This document shows, piece after piece, positions 20,521-31,121 of a DNA stretch of 64,000 bases. Numbering within the stretch: the stretch's first letter is position 1; every line of letters begins with the position of its first letter. This DNA is from Ideonella sp. WA131b (GTDB lineage: Bacteria > Pseudomonadota > Gammaproteobacteria > Burkholderiales > Burkholderiaceae_C). The notes under the pieces are model-generated. The model was not told where the DNA came from. It did not search any database and worked only from the letters and a program-made list of their open reading frames with translations. Made by a program: the position numbers and the translations under genes. Where the stretch lies: positions 2,046,001 to 2,110,000 of the forward strand of contig JAGTJW010000001.1 in assembly GCA_023657425.1 (NCBI GenBank), written 5' to 3'.

Positions 20521-23500
20521 ATGAATGCCCCTCAAGCCCTGCCCACCCCCGCTGCGCTCGCCGCTCTCGAATCCGCGCAGACCGCAGACGCCGTCCGGCT
20601 GCGCGAGATCCCCTACAACTACACCTCGTTCTCCGACCGCGAGATCGTGATCCGGCTGCTCGGGCGCCGGGCCTGGGAGGTCCTCCAGCAGCTGCGCGAG
20701 GAGCGCCGCACCGGCCGCAGCGCGCGCATGCTCTACGAGGTGCTGGGCGACATCTGGGTGGTGCAGCGCAATCCCTACCTCGAGGACGACCTGCTCGAGA
20801 ACCCGAAGCGCCGGCAACTGCTGATCGACGCCTTGCAGCACCGCCTCGCCGAGGTCGCCAAGCGCCGCACGCCGGCCGACGACGCGGCGCGCGACGCGCG
20901 GGTGGGTGAGCTGCTGGACGCCGCGCGCACCGCGGTCGAGGCCTTCTCGGTGCGCTTCCGCGCCGTCTGGGACCTGCGCCGTGCCACGCGCCGCGTGCTC
21001 GGTCGCGCCACGGCCAAGGACAACATCAAGTTCGATGGCCTGTCCCGCGTGAGCCACGTGACCGACGCCACCGACTGGCGCGTCGAGGTCCCGTTTGTCG
21101 TGCTCACGCCCGACACCGAGGCCGAGATGGCCGCGCTCGTGGCCGGTTGCGTGGAGCTCGGCCTGACGATCATCCCGCGCGGCGGCGGCACGGGCTACAC
21201 CGGCGGTGCGGTGCCGCTGACGTGGAAGAGCGCCGTCATCAACACCGAAAAGCTCGAGGCCATGAGCGAGGTGGAGATGATCACGCTGCCCGGTGTGTCG
21301 CACCCGGTGGCCACGGTGTACAGCGAGGCCGGCGTCGTCACGCAGCGCGTGGCCGATGCCGCCGAACGCGCGGGTTACGTCTTCGCGGTGGACCCCACCA
21401 GCGCCGAGGCCAGCTGCATCGGCGGCAACATCGCCATGAACGCCGGCGGCAAGAAGGCCGTGCTCTGGGGCACGGCACTCGACAACCTCGCCAGCTGGAA
21501 GATGGTCACGCCGCAGGCCACCTGGCTGGAGGTTGTTCGCCTCGACCACAACCTCGGCAAGATCCATGATGCGCCCGTGGCCCGCTTCGAGCTGCGCCAC
21601 TACGACGCCACCGGCAAGAAGCTCGAGCGCACCGAGCGGCTCGACATCCCAGGCTCGGTGTTCCGAAAGGAAGGCCTGGGCAAGGACGTCACCGACAAGT
21701 TCCTGGCCGGCCTGCCCGGCATCCAGAAAGAGGGCTGCGACGGCCTCATCACCAGCGCGCGCTGGATCGTGCACCGTATGCCGCAGGCCGTGCGCACGGT
21801 GTGCCTGGAGTTCTTCGGCAGTGCGCGCGAGGCCGTGCCCAGCATCGTCGAGATCAAGGACTACCTGTTCTCGCTGCGCGAGCAGGGCGTGCTGCTGGCG
21901 GGGCTGGAGCACCTGGACGACCGTTACCTCAAGGCCGTGGGCTACGCCACCAAGAGCAAGCGCGTGGTGGGAGCCAACGCCCGCGCCGGCCTGCCCAAGA
22001 TGGTGCTCATCGGCGACATCGTCGGCGACTCCGAGGACGCCGTGGCCCGCGCCACCAGCGAGGTCGTGCGCATCGCCAACTCGCGCAGCGGCGAGGGCTT
22101 CGTGGCCGTGAGCGCCGACGCGCGCAAGAAGTTCTGGCTCGACCGCAAGCGCACGGCGGCCATCGCCCGCCACACCAACGCCTTCAAGATCAACGAGGAC
22201 GTGGTGATCCCGCTGCCGCGCATGGGCGAGTACACCGAGGGCATCGAGCGCATCAACATCGAGCTGAGCCTGCGCAACAAGCTTGAGCTGGTGGAGGCGC
22301 TGGAGGCGCTGTTTCGCCAGGGCAGGCTGCCCCTGGGCCGCAGCGACGACGCGCAGGAGATCCCGGGTGCGGAGCTGCTAGAGGACCGCGTGCAGCAGGC
22401 CCTGCAGCTGCTGGCCGAGGTGCGCGGCCTGTGGCAGCAGTGGCTCGACGGTCTGGACGTGCCGCAGCCCAACGGCGACGGCACGCCCGGCGAGACTTTC
22501 TTCGCGCAGCTCCAGGACTGGCGCCTTCGCGCCAGCTGGAAGCGCCAGATCCTGCAGCCGCTGCAGCAGATCTTCGCCGGCAGCGCCTTCAAGCCGCTGC
22601 TCGACGAGTGCCGGCGCATCCACGGCGAGGTGTTGCGCGGCCGCGTGTGGGTGGCGCTGCACATGCATGCCGGCGACGGCAACGTGCACACCAACATCCC
22701 CGTCAACAGTGACAACTACGCCATGCTGCAGACGGCCCACGAGGCCGTGGGCCGCATCATGGCGCTGGCGCGGCGCCTGGGCGGCGTCATCAGCGGCGAG
22801 CACGGCATCGGCATCACCAAGCTGGAGTTCCTGACCGACGAGGAACTGGCTTCGTTCGCCGACTACAAGCGCCGCATCGACCCCGAGGGCCGCTTCAACA
22901 AGGGCAAGCTGCTGCGCGGTGCGATGGACGGCGCCTGGTCGGCCGACCTCTCGGCCGCCTACACGCCGAGCTTCGGGCTCATGGGCCACGAGTCGCTGAT
23001 CATGCAGCAGAGCGACATCGGCGCCATCGCCGACAGCATCAAGGACTGCCTGCGCTGCGGCAAGTGCAAGCCGGTGTGCGCCACCCATGTGCCGCGCGCC
23101 AACCTGCTGTACAGCCCGCGCAACAAGATCCTGGCGACTTCCCTGCTGATCGAGGCCTTCCTCTACGAGGAGCAGACGCGCCGCGGCGTGAGCATCAAGC
23201 ACTGGGAGGACTTCGAGGACGTGGCCGACCACTGCACCGTGTGCCACAAGTGCGAGAGCCCGTGCCCGGTGAAGATCGACTTCGGCGATGTGTCCATGAA
23301 CATGCGCAACCTGCTGCGCAAGATGGGGCAGAAAAGCTTCCGGCCCGCCGCCGCATTCCAGTCCTGGTTCATCGGCACCACCAGCCCGCAGGCCATCCGC
23401 ATCGGCCATGCGGTGACCGACCTGGGCTTCAAGACCCAGCGCCTGGGTCATGACCTGCTGAAGATCGCGGCGCGGAAGCAGACCAGCGCACCCCCGGCCA

Positions 23501-24462
23501 GCCTGGGCGCTGCCCCGCTGAAGGAGCAGGTGATCCACTTCATCAACAAGAAGATGCCGGGCGGCCTGCCCAAGAAGACGGCACGGGCGCTGCTGGACAT
23601 CGAGGATCGCGACTACGTGCCCATCATCCGCAACCCGGCCTCCACCACGGCCGACACGGAGGCGGTGTTCTACTTTCCCGGCTGCGGGAGCGAGCGGCTG
23701 TTCAGCCAGGTGGGCCTGGCCACCCAGGCCATGCTGTGGCATGCCGGCGTGCAGACCGTGCTGCCGCCCGGCTACCTGTGCTGCGGCTATCCGCAGCGCG
23801 GCAGCGGCGAGTTCGACAAGGCCGAAAAGATCATCACCGACAACCGCGTTCTGTTCCACCGCGTGGCCAACACGCTGAACTACCTCGACATCAAGACGGT
23901 GGTGGTGAGCTGCGGCACCTGCTACGACCAGTTGCAGGGCTACCAGTTCGACAAGATCTTTCCCGGCTGCCGGATCGTCGACATCCATGAGTACCTGCTG
24001 GAGAAGGGCATCACGCTGCCCGGCAGCGCGGCCGGCGGCTACCTGTACCACGACCCTTGCCACAGCCCGATGAAGCAGCAGGAGCCGATGAAGACGGTGA
24101 AGGCCCTGATGGGCGAGCAGGTGCTCGAAAGCAAACGCTGCTGCGGCGAGAGCGGCGGGCTGGCCACCAACCGGCCCGACATCTCCACCCAGATCCGCTT
24201 CCGCAAGGAAGAAGAGATCCGCGCCGGCGAGGCCGCGCTGCGCACCCGCGGCGCGGTGGGGGCGCAGGACAACATCAAGGTGCTGACTTCCTGCCCCAGC
24301 TGCCTGATGGGCCTGAACCGCTACCAGGACGACCTGAAGTCCGGCCTGCTCGAGGCCGACTACATCGTCGTCGAGATGGCCCGCGTGATCCTGGGGGAAG
24401 ACTGGCTTCAGGCTTACGTCGCCAGGGCCAATGCCGGCGGCATCGAGCGCGTGCTGGTTTAA
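20521..24462 (+). CDS. large FAD-linked oxidase / Fe-S oxidoreductase with N-terminal DUF3683
   Basis: 1313 residues. In order: DUF3683 (about 20-150), FAD-binding type 4 domain (about 185-330, [15 protein letters not shown]), FAD-oxidase C domain ending near 800 (GEHGIGITK), two 4Fe-4S motifs ([11 protein letters not shown] near 842 and [11 protein letters not shown] near 904), then two CCG domains ([10 protein letters not shown] near 1087, CCGESGG near 1207) of the kind that bind Fe-S or pass electrons in GlpC/LldE/heterodisulfide reductase proteins. It looks like a single-chain D-2-hydroxyacid (D-lactate or glycolate type) dehydrogenase feeding the quinone pool. The substrate is not determinable. 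No signal or membrane helix is seen. The DUF971 gene starts 8 nt later. Confidence 0.88.
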   Translation: MNAPQALPTPAALAALESAQTADAVRLREIPYNYTSFSDREIVIRLLGRRAWEVLQQLREERRTGRSARMLYEVLGDIWVVQRNPYLEDDLLENPKRRQLLIDALQHRLAEVAKRRTPADDAARDARVGELLDAARTAVEAFSVRFRAVWDLRRATRRVLGRATAKDNIKFDGLSRVSHVTDATDWRVEVPFVVLTPDTEAEMAALVAGCVELGLTIIPRGGGTGYTGGAVPLTWKSAVINTEKLEAMSEVEMITLPGVSHPVATVYSEAGVVTQRVADAAERAGYVFAVDPTSAEASCIGGNIAMNAGGKKAVLWGTALDNLASWKMVTPQATWLEVVRLDHNLGKIHDAPVARFELRHYDATGKKLERTERLDIPGSVFRKEGLGKDVTDKFLAGLPGIQKEGCDGLITSARWIVHRMPQAVRTVCLEFFGSAREAVPSIVEIKDYLFSLREQGVLLAGLEHLDDRYLKAVGYATKSKRVVGANARAGLPKMVLIGDIVGDSEDAVARATSEVVRIANSRSGEGFVAVSADARKKFWLDRKRTAAIARHTNAFKINEDVVIPLPRMGEYTEGIERINIELSLRNKLELVEALEALFRQGRLPLGRSDDAQEIPGAELLEDRVQQALQLLAEVRGLWQQWLDGLDVPQPNGDGTPGETFFAQLQDWRLRASWKRQILQPLQQIFAGSAFKPLLDECRRIHGEVLRGRVWVALHMHAGDGNVHTNIPVNSDNYAMLQTAHEAVGRIMALARRLGGVISGEHGIGITKLEFLTDEELASFADYKRRIDPEGRFNKGKLLRGAMDGAWSADLSAAYTPSFGLMGHESLIMQQSDIGAIADSIKDCLRCGKCKPVCATHVPRANLLYSPRNKILATSLLIEAFLYEEQTRRGVSIKHWEDFEDVADHCTVCHKCESPCPVKIDFGDVSMNMRNLLRKMGQKSFRPAAAFQSWFIGTTSPQAIRIGHAVTDLGFKTQRLGHDLLKIAARKQTSAPPASLGAAPLKEQVIHFINKKMPGGLPKKTARALLDIEDRDYVPIIRNPASTTADTEAVFYFPGCGSERLFSQVGLATQAMLWHAGVQTVLPPGYLCCGYPQRGSGEFDKAEKIITDNRVLFHRVANTLNYLDIKTVVVSCGTCYDQLQGYQFDKIFPGCRIVDIHEYLLEKGITLPGSAAGGYLYHDPCHSPMKQQEPMKTVKALMGEQVLESKRCCGESGGLATNRPDISTQIRFRKEEEIRAGEAALRTRGAVGAQDNIKVLTSCPSCLMGLNRYQDDLKSGLLEADYIVVEMARVILGEDWLQAYVARANAGGIERVLV

Positions 24463-24469
24463 TCGGGGC

Positions 24470-24895
24470 ATGCAGTACGAGGCCCCCTCCCGTGAAGAAC
24501 CGGCCGCCCACCCGACGGCCGTCACCGTGCACCAGACCTCACGGGTGCTGGAGGTGGCCTTCGACGACGGCGCTGCGTTCCGCATCCCGTTCGAGCTGAT
24601 GCGCGTTTACTCGCCCTCGGCCGAAGTGATGGGCCACGGCCCCGGCCAGGAGGTCCTGCAGACGGGCAAGCGCGACGTGCTCATCACCGACATCCAGCCC
24701 GTGGGGCACTATGCGGTGCAGCCGCGGTTTTCCGACGGTCACGAAAGCGGCATCTTCACCTGGGCCTACCTGTACCGCCTGGGCCGCGACGAGGCCGCGC
24801 TGTGGCGCCAGTACGAACAGCGCCTGGCGGCCGCCGGGCGCGGTCGAGACGCGCCGATGCCGCTGGCCGCCGCAGGCACCTGCGGCCACCACTGA
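24470..24895 (+). CDS. DUF971 (gamma-butyrobetaine hydroxylase-like N-terminal domain) protein
   Basis: 141 residues. A stand-alone version of the small domain found at the N terminus of gamma-butyrobetaine hydroxylases, with visible [44 protein letters not shown] and IFTWAYLY. A conserved His-rich tail (TCGHH) ends the protein. Function is unknown; a role near Fe-S or ubiquinone metabolism is suggested only by its regular place before ubiE in Burkholderiales. The start lies 8 nt after the preceding stop. Confidence 0.85.
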   Translation: MQYEAPSREEPAAHPTAVTVHQTSRVLEVAFDDGAAFRIPFELMRVYSPSAEVMGHGPGQEVLQTGKRDVLITDIQPVGHYAVQPRFSDGHESGIFTWAYLYRLGRDEAALWRQYEQRLAAAGRGRDAPMPLAAAGTCGHH

Positions 24896-24915
24896 CCCCG
24901 ACCGCTTCCGAACCC

Positions 24916-25671
24916 ATGGCGCAGACGCATTTCGGCTACCAGACCGTCGACGAGGCCGAGAAGGCGACGCGCGTGCGCGGTGTCTTCGACAGCGTTGCGG
25001 CCCGGTACGACCTGATGAACGACCTGCTGTCGTTCGGCCTGCACCGCGCCTGGAAGGCCTACGCGGTGGCCGTGGCCGACGTGCGGCCCGGCATGCGCGT
25101 GCTCGACATCGCCGGCGGCACCGGCGACCTGGCGCGGGCGTTTGCCCGCCGCGCCGGGCCCAGTGGCCAGGTGGTGCTGACCGACATCAACGAGGCCATG
25201 CTGACCGTCGGCCGCGACCGCCTGCTCGACGAGGGGCTGGCGCTGCCGACGATGGTCTGCGATGCAGAGCATCTGCCATTTGCCACCGGTGCGTCCTCGG
25301 GCGGCGTCCTGACGGGGTTCGACCTCGTCAGCGTGGCTTTCGGCCTGCGCAACATGACGCACAAGGAGGTCGCCCTGGCCGAGATGGCGCGCGTGCTGCG
25401 GCCTGGCGGCCGGCTGCTGGTGCTGGAGTTCTCAAGGCCCACGCCGGTGCTGCAGAAGCCCTACGACGCGTACTCGTTCGGCTTCATGCCGCTGATGGGG
25501 AGGTGGGTGACGGGTGATGCCGACAGCTATCGGTATCTCGCCGAGAGCATCCGCATGCACCCGGACCAGGCCACGCTCAAGGGCATGATGGTCGCCGCCG
25601 GTTTCGGCCACGTCGACGTGCACAGCCTGGCCGGCGGCATCGTCGCGTTGCACGTGGGGATCAAGTGCTGA
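24916..25671 (+). CDS. ubiE: ubiquinone/menaquinone C-methyltransferase UbiE
   Basis: 251 residues. SAM-dependent C-methylation of the benzoquinol ring in ubiquinone synthesis. The SAM-binding motif [12 protein letters not shown], the family marks [21 protein letters not shown] and [14 protein letters not shown], and the post-motif [13 protein letters not shown] are all present. A short insert ([12 protein letters not shown], about 120) precedes FDLVSVAFG. It is followed by the Tim44-domain gene; its stop overlaps that gene's possible GTG start. Confidence 0.96.
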   Translation: MAQTHFGYQTVDEAEKATRVRGVFDSVAARYDLMNDLLSFGLHRAWKAYAVAVADVRPGMRVLDIAGGTGDLARAFARRAGPSGQVVLTDINEAMLTVGRDRLLDEGLALPTMVCDAEHLPFATGASSGGVLTGFDLVSVAFGLRNMTHKEVALAEMARVLRPGGRLLVLEFSRPTPVLQKPYDAYSFGFMPLMGRWVTGDADSYRYLAESIRMHPDQATLKGMMVAAGFGHVDVHSLAGGIVALHVGIKC

Positions 25672-26111
25672 GGCGGCTGCGCCGGCGCGTCATCGCGGCC
25701 CGCACGGCGGCGCGGGCCTGGCGGCGCTCGCGCCGAGTCCGGCGCATGAAGGGCGTGCCCGAGTTCCTGCAGGTGGCCCGCCAGAGCTTCCTGGAGCTGC
25801 AGGCTGCCTGGGACCGCGCCGACTGGCGGGCGCTGCGGCAGCTGGCCACCGAGCCGCTGCTGGCCGACCTGCGTGAGCAGCATGCGATGCGTGGCCCGGG
25901 GCCCAACCGCACCGAGGTGCTGGAGCTGCACGCCGAGCTCCTGGCGCTCGAGGAGTTGCGCGAGGCTTTTGTCGCCAGCGTCGAGTTCCGTGGCCTCATC
26001 CGCGAGGACAGCGGGTCGACCGCCGCGCCGTTCCGCGAGCTCTGGCTGCTGGCCAACGTCAAGTCGGCCGATCGCGGCTGGAAGCTGGCGCGGGTACAAG
26101 CCTTGGCCTGA
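25665..26111 (+). CDS. short Tim44-like domain protein
   Basis: 148 residues from GTG at 25665 (overlapping the ubiE stop), or 121 from the ATG at 25746. From residue 28 the sequence ([20 protein letters not shown], then [37 protein letters not shown]) matches the C-terminal Tim44 domain of the ~300-residue proteins usually found here. The usual signal peptide and Gly/Phe-rich membrane part are missing and replaced by an Arg-rich stretch, so this protein would be cytoplasmic. It may be a natural short form or an N-terminally eroded gene. Function unknown. Confidence 0.7.
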   Translation: MLRRLRRRVIAARTAARAWRRSRRVRRMKGVPEFLQVARQSFLELQAAWDRADWRALRQLATEPLLADLREQHAMRGPGPNRTEVLELHAELLALEELREAFVASVEFRGLIREDSGSTAAPFRELWLLANVKSADRGWKLARVQALA

Positions 26112-26151
26112 ACCGGGCTGCGCCGGGGCCCGCCGCCCACGCCCCTGGCAC

Positions 26152-26721
26152 TCAGCCCGGCGGCAGCGCGGCTGCCGCCAGCCAGGGCGCCGCGGCATCC
26201 TTGGGTGCCAGGCGCGGCGGCGCACCGGTGTCGGGCCAGGCGATGGCGAGTTCGGGGTCGTCCCAGCGGATCGCCCCTTCGCAGTCCCTGGCGTAGACGT
26301 CGGTGGTCTTGTAGAGGAAGTGTGTGTCGTCTTCGAGCGCCAGGAAGCCGTGCGCGAAGCCCTCGGGGATCCAGAGCTGCCGGCGGTTCTGGGCGTCCAG
26401 CTCCAGCCCGAACCACTCTCCGAAATGCGGCGAGCCACGGCGGATGTCGACCGCCACGTCCCAGGCTCGTCCCTGCACCACGCGCACCAGCTTGCCCTGG
26501 GCGTGCGGCGGCAACTGGTAGTGCAGGCCGCGCAGCACGCCGCGCTGGCTGCAGGAATGGTTGTCCTGCACGAAGCGCCGGGGCAGCGGCTCTCCCGCGG
26601 CCTCCAGCGCAGCCAGCCACTTGGGCTCGGTGAAGCTCTCCATGAACCAGCCGCGGTCGTCGCCGAACACAGGCGCCTCGACGATCAGCACGCCGGGCAG
26701 CGGCGTCTTGGTCAGCTTCAT
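26152..26721 (-). CDS. rfbC: dTDP-4-dehydrorhamnose 3,5-epimerase
   Basis: 189 residues. Third enzyme of dTDP-L-rhamnose synthesis. The cupin fold marks are visible: DDRGWFMESF, VQDNHSCSQRGVLRGLHYQ (catalytic His in LHYQ), VDIRRGSPHFGEW and IPEGFAHGFLAL. An Ala/Pro-rich tail (AAAPWLAAAALPPG) extends beyond the core. It is the last gene of the minus-strand nucleotide-sugar cassette, beginning 2 nt after the rfbA stop. Confidence 0.95.
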   Translation of the reverse strand: MKLTKTPLPGVLIVEAPVFGDDRGWFMESFTEPKWLAALEAAGEPLPRRFVQDNHSCSQRGVLRGLHYQLPPHAQGKLVRVVQGRAWDVAVDIRRGSPHFGEWFGLELDAQNRRQLWIPEGFAHGFLALEDDTHFLYKTTDVYARDCEGAIRWDDPELAIAWPDTGAPPRLAPKDAAAPWLAAAALPPG

Positions 26722-26723
26722 CG

Positions 26724-27605
26724 TCAGTAGACCTTCTCGTTCAGGACCTGCAGCAGGTATTGCCCGTAGCCGTTTTTGCGCAGCGGTTCGGCCAGCGCCT
26801 GGAGTTGCTCGGCGGTGATCCAGCCGGCGCGGAACGCGATCTCCTCCGGGCAGGCCACCTTCAGGCCCTGGCGCTTCTCCAGCGTGGCGATGAACTGGCC
26901 GGCCTCGAGCAGGCTGTCGTGCGTGCCGGTGTCCAGCCAGGCGTAGCCCCGACCCATGATCTCCACCTCGAGCTGGCCCTGCCGCAGGTACTGGGCGTTG
27001 ACCTCGGTGATCTCGAGCTCGCCGCGGGCGCTGGGCTTGATCGAGGCCGCGATGTCGCAGACCTGCTCATCGTAGAAGTAGAGCCCCGTCACGGCGTAGT
27101 TGCTCTTCGGTACCTTGGGCTTTTCCTCGATGCTGATGGCGCGGCGCCCGGCGTCGAACTCGACGACGCCGTAGCGCTCGGGGTCGTGGACGTGGTAGGC
27201 GAACACCGTGGCGCCGGTGCCTCGGCCGTTTGCCCTGGCCAGCTGCGCTGCCAGGTCGTGGCCATAGAAGATGTTGTCGCCCAGCACCAGTGCGCTCGGC
27301 GCACCACCCACGAAATCCCGGCCCAGGATGAAGGCCTGGGCCAGGCCGTCGGGGCTGGGCTGCACGCAGTACTGCAGGTTCATGCCCCACTTCGAGCCGT
27401 CGCCCAGCAGGGCCTGGAAGCGCGGCGTGTCCTGCGGCGTGCTGATGACGAGCACCTCGCGCATGCCCGCGAGCATGAGCGTGCTCAGCGGGTAGTAGAC
27501 CATCGGCTTGTCGTACACCGGCAGCAGTTGCTTGCTCACGGCCAGCGTGGCCGGGTGCAGCCGCGTGCCGGAGCCGCCGGCCAGGATGATGCCCTTGCGG
27601 TTCAT
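26724..27605 (-). CDS. rfbA: glucose-1-phosphate thymidylyltransferase
   Basis: 293 residues. Joins dTTP and glucose-1-phosphate to give dTDP-glucose. The nucleotidyltransferase signature [19 protein letters not shown], then [29 protein letters not shown] and [14 protein letters not shown] are all visible. Full normal length. The start lies 28 nt after the rfbD stop. Its activity is normally feedback-inhibited by dTDP-rhamnose. Confidence 0.96.
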   Translation of the reverse strand: MNRKGIILAGGSGTRLHPATLAVSKQLLPVYDKPMVYYPLSTLMLAGMREVLVISTPQDTPRFQALLGDGSKWGMNLQYCVQPSPDGLAQAFILGRDFVGGAPSALVLGDNIFYGHDLAAQLARANGRGTGATVFAYHVHDPERYGVVEFDAGRRAISIEEKPKVPKSNYAVTGLYFYDEQVCDIAASIKPSARGELEITEVNAQYLRQGQLEVEIMGRGYAWLDTGTHDSLLEAGQFIATLEKRQGLKVACPEEIAFRAGWITAEQLQALAEPLRKNGYGQYLLQVLNEKVY

Positions 27606-27633
27606 GGTCAGTGGTCCTCCTCGGGACGGTCGG

Positions 27634-28530
27634 TCAGCCCAGCACTTCGGTCAGCATGCGGTCCACGCCACGCTGCCACGGCGGCAGCACGATGCCGAAG
27701 GTGCGCTGCAGCTTGGCGGTGGCCAGGCGCGAGTTCAGAGGCCGCTGAGCCGGCGTGGGGTAGGCGCTGGTGGGGATGGCATGGATGCGATCGGGCGCCA
27801 CCTTCACGGCGTGGCCGCGCGCACGCGCCCAATCGATGACGTGGGTGGCGTAGCCGTGCCAGTTCGTCTCGCCGCCGGCCACGCAGTGGTAGGTGCCCGA
27901 CAGCGCGACGTGGTCGAACAGGCGCGGCAGCATCTGCGCCGTCACGTCGGCCAGCAGGTCGGCGCCGGTGGGTGCTCCCACCTGGTCCTTGATGACATGG
28001 AGCTCCTCGCGCTCAGCGGCCAGCCTGAGCATGGTGCGCGCGAAGTTGCCGCCGCGCGCCGCGAAGACCCAGCTTGTGCGCAGGATGGCGTGGTGGCAGC
28101 CGCTGGCGCGGATCAGCTCCTCGCCCTGGAGCTTGGTGCGGCCGTAGACGCTGAGCGGGCCGGTGGGCGCACGTTCGTCGCGGGCGTGCGTGCCGCTGCC
28201 GTCGAACACGTAGTCGGTGCTGTAGTGCACCAGGCAGAGGTCGCGCCGCTTCGCCTCGCGCGCCAGCACGCCCGGCGCATTGGCGTTGATGGCGCGGGCG
28301 AGCTCGGGCTCGGACTCGGCCTTGTCGACCGCCGTATGCGCGGCCGCGTTGACGATGACCTCGGGCTGGACGTGCTCCACCAGCGCCACCAGCGACTCAG
28401 GCTGGCTGAAGTCGGCCTTCAGCGGGCCCTCGCTGTCGACGTCGCAGGCCACCACCTCGCCCAGCAGCGCCAGCGAGCGCTGCAGCTCCCAGCCGACCTG
28501 GCCGTTTTTGCCCAGCAGCAGGATCTTCAT
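27634..28530 (-). CDS. rfbD: dTDP-4-dehydrorhamnose reductase
   Basis: 298 residues, short-chain dehydrogenase fold. Last reduction step to dTDP-L-rhamnose. Visible: [10 protein letters not shown] (nucleotide-binding Gly motif), [23 protein letters not shown], the catalytic YGRTKLQGE and RTSWVFA. An 87-bp gap separates it from rfbB upstream, containing no clear promoter. Confidence 0.96.
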   Translation of the reverse strand: MKILLLGKNGQVGWELQRSLALLGEVVACDVDSEGPLKADFSQPESLVALVEHVQPEVIVNAAAHTAVDKAESEPELARAINANAPGVLAREAKRRDLCLVHYSTDYVFDGSGTHARDERAPTGPLSVYGRTKLQGEELIRASGCHHAILRTSWVFAARGGNFARTMLRLAAEREELHVIKDQVGAPTGADLLADVTAQMLPRLFDHVALSGTYHCVAGGETNWHGYATHVIDWARARGHAVKVAPDRIHAIPTSAYPTPAQRPLNSRLATAKLQRTFGIVLPPWQRGVDRMLTEVLG

Positions 28531-28617
28531 CTCAGCCCCCCGTCCGGTGAGTGCGCCGGCCGATCCCCCAAGGGGATGCGGGCCGCCATGGGACGGTCCG
28601 GCGCTCGGCCCTCGAAG

Positions 28618-29679
28618 TCATCGCACGGCGTAGTGGGTCGCCACCCAGTCGCGGTAGCTGCCGCTTTGCACGCGCGCCACCCAGTCGGCGTGCTCCAGGT
28701 ACCACTGCACCGTCTTGCGAATGCCGGTGTCGAAGGTCTCGGCCGGGCGCCAGCCGAGTTCGCGCTCGATCTTGCGCGCATCGATGGCGTAGCGGCGATC
28801 GTGGCCCGGGCGGTCCTTCACGTAGGTGATGAGCCGCGCATAGGGGCCTTCGGCCGCAGGGCGCAGCGTGTCGAGCAGCGCGCAGACGGTCTTCACGATC
28901 TCGAGGTTGGGCTTCTCGTTCCAGCCGCCGACGTTGTAAGTCTCGCCCGGGCGCCCGCCGGCCAGCACGGTGCGGATGGCGCTGCAGTGGTCCTTCACGT
29001 AGAGCCAGTCGCGGATCTGCATGCCGTCGCCGTACACGGGCAGCGGCTTGCCGGCCAGCGCGTTGACGATCATCAGCGGGATCAGCTTCTCCGGAAAGTG
29101 GTAGGGCCCGTAGTTGTTGCTGCAGTTGGTGGTGAGCACCGGCAGCCCGTAGGTGTGGTGCCAGGCGCGCACCAGGTGGTCGCTGGCGGCCTTGCTGGCG
29201 CTGTAGGGGCTGTTGGGCTCGAAGGCGTGCTGCTCCGTGAAGGCGGGGTCGCCCGGGCCCAGGCTGCCATAGACCTCGTCGGTGCTCACGTGCAGAAAGC
29301 GGAAGGCCGCCTTCTCGTCGCCGGCCAAGGTGCCCCAGTGCGCGCGCGCGGCCTCCAGCAAGGTGAAGGTGCCCTCGACGTTGGTCTTGATGAAGGCACC
29401 GGGGCCGTGGATGCTGCGGTCGACGTGACTCTCGGCCGCGAAGTGCACCAGCGCACGTGGACGGTGCTCGGCGAGCAGCCCGTCCACCAGGGCGCGGTCG
29501 CCGATGTCGCCCTGGACAAACACGTGGCGCGCGTCGCCCTGCAGCGAGGCCAGGTTCTCCAGGTTGCCGGCGTAGGTGAGGGCGTCCAGCGTGACGACGC
29601 GCTCGTCGCACCCGGCCAGCCAGTCGAGCACGAAGTTGCTGCCGATGAAGCCGGCGCCGCCGGTGACGATGATGGTCAT
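28618..29679 (-). CDS. rfbB: dTDP-glucose 4,6-dehydratase
   Basis: 353 residues. Converts dTDP-glucose to the 4-keto-6-deoxy sugar. NAD-binding [26 protein letters not shown], the STDEVYG segment and the catalytic [12 protein letters not shown] (YxxxK) are present, with [15 protein letters not shown] following. The start ATG overlaps the end of manC by 4 nt. With rfbD, A and C it completes the rhamnose donor pathway. Confidence 0.96.
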   Translation of the reverse strand: MTIIVTGGAGFIGSNFVLDWLAGCDERVVTLDALTYAGNLENLASLQGDARHVFVQGDIGDRALVDGLLAEHRPRALVHFAAESHVDRSIHGPGAFIKTNVEGTFTLLEAARAHWGTLAGDEKAAFRFLHVSTDEVYGSLGPGDPAFTEQHAFEPNSPYSASKAASDHLVRAWHHTYGLPVLTTNCSNNYGPYHFPEKLIPLMIVNALAGKPLPVYGDGMQIRDWLYVKDHCSAIRTVLAGGRPGETYNVGGWNEKPNLEIVKTVCALLDTLRPAAEGPYARLITYVKDRPGHDRRYAIDARKIERELGWRPAETFDTGIRKTVQWYLEHADWVARVQSGSYRDWVATHYAVR

Positions 29680-31121
29680 GTCGACACTCTTCCGTAGGTG
29701 TCCTCGAAGCGCACGATGTCGTCCTCGCCGAGGTAGCTGCCGCTTTGCACCTCGATCAGCTCCAGCGGCACCTTGCCCGGGTTGCGCAGGCGGTGCTTTT
29801 CGCCCAGGGGGATGTAGGTGCTCTGGTTCTCGGCCAGCAGGATGAGCTTGTCGCCCACCGTGACTTCGGCCGTGCCGGTGACGACGATCCAGTGCTCGGC
29901 GCGGTGGTGGTGCATCTGCAGGCTCAAGGAAGCGCCCGGCTTGACCATGATGCGCTTGACCTGGTCGCGCGGGCCCTGGTCGATGCTGTCGTACCAGCCC
30001 CAGGGGCGGTGCACCTTGCGGTGCAGCGCGTGCTCGCCGCGCTGCTCGCGGCCCAGGTGGGTAACGACGTTCTTGACGTCCTGGCTGCGCTCGCGGCGCG
30101 CCACCAGCACGGCGTCGGGCGTCTCCACCACCACCACGTCGTCAAGGCCGATCACGCTGACCAGCCGGCTGGTCGCGTGCACCAGCGTGTTGCGGCAGTC
30201 CTGCACGATGGCGTCGCCCACCTGCGCGTTGCCGGCGGCGTCCTTCGGCGTCACCTGCCAGACGGCGTCCCAGGCGCCGAGGTCGTTCCAGCCGGCGGCC
30301 AGCGGCTCCATGCGGATGTCGAGCACACCGGGGCACTTCTCGAGCACCGCGTAGTCCACCGACTCCGCCGGCACGGCCGCGAACGCGGCCTTGTCCGGGC
30401 GCACGAAGGCGGCGTCGGTGCTGCGGCCGGCGAAGGCGGTGCGGCAGGCTGCCGCAATGTCGGGGCGGAAGCGCTCCAGCGCTGCCATCCACACCGAGGC
30501 CTTGAGCACGAACATGCCGGCGTTCCAGTAGTAACCGCCCTGGGCCAGGTACTTCTGCGCCGTGGCGAGGTCGGGCTTCTCGACGAACTGAGCCACCTTC
30601 GGACCGTCGGCGCGGATGTAGCCATAGCCCGTCTCGGGCTTGTCGGGCGCGATGCCCAGGATGACCACCGCGCCGTCACCCGCCGCGGCCACGGCGCGGC
30701 GCAGCGCGGCCGAGAACGCGGCCTGGTCGGTGACGGTCTGGTCGGCGGACGTCACCACCATCACCGGGTCGACCCCCGCTTCCAGCGCCTGCAACGCTGC
30801 CAGCGTCACGGCCGGCGCGGTGTTGCGGCCGACGGGCTCCAGGATCACGGCCTGCGGCTCGGCCCGCATGTCGCGCAGCTGGTCGAGCACCATGAAGCGG
30901 TGCTCCTCGTTGCCGACGACCACCGGCCGAGCCACGGCAACGCCGCTTCCGCCCAGCGCCACCAGCCGCGCCACGGCCTGCTGGAACAGGCTCTGCGAGT
31001 CATGGCCCAGCACCAGGAACTGCTTCGGGAAGCCACTGCGCGACAGCGGCCAAAGCCGCGTTCCGGAGCCGCCGGCCATGATCACCGGCCAGACGGAGAT
31101 GGATGTGGTCGGCTGCTTCAT
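29676..31121 (-). CDS. manC: mannose-1-phosphate guanylyltransferase / mannose-6-phosphate isomerase
   Basis: 481 residues, the fused type II enzyme that makes GDP-mannose and interconverts fructose-6-P and mannose-6-P. N-terminal pyrophosphorylase domain: [20 protein letters not shown] and FVEKPD. C-terminal cupin isomerase domain (about 350-475): [37 protein letters not shown]. The ATG at 31121 overlaps the galE stop (ATGA), and an upstream in-frame start would run into galE. GDP-mannose could feed polysaccharide or GDP-deoxysugar synthesis; no such genes follow here. Confidence 0.95.
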   Translation of the reverse strand: MKQPTTSISVWPVIMAGGSGTRLWPLSRSGFPKQFLVLGHDSQSLFQQAVARLVALGGSGVAVARPVVVGNEEHRFMVLDQLRDMRAEPQAVILEPVGRNTAPAVTLAALQALEAGVDPVMVVTSADQTVTDQAAFSAALRRAVAAAGDGAVVILGIAPDKPETGYGYIRADGPKVAQFVEKPDLATAQKYLAQGGYYWNAGMFVLKASVWMAALERFRPDIAAACRTAFAGRSTDAAFVRPDKAAFAAVPAESVDYAVLEKCPGVLDIRMEPLAAGWNDLGAWDAVWQVTPKDAAGNAQVGDAIVQDCRNTLVHATSRLVSVIGLDDVVVVETPDAVLVARRERSQDVKNVVTHLGREQRGEHALHRKVHRPWGWYDSIDQGPRDQVKRIMVKPGASLSLQMHHHRAEHWIVVTGTAEVTVGDKLILLAENQSTYIPLGEKHRLRNPGKVPLELIEVQSGSYLGEDDIVRFEDTYGRVST

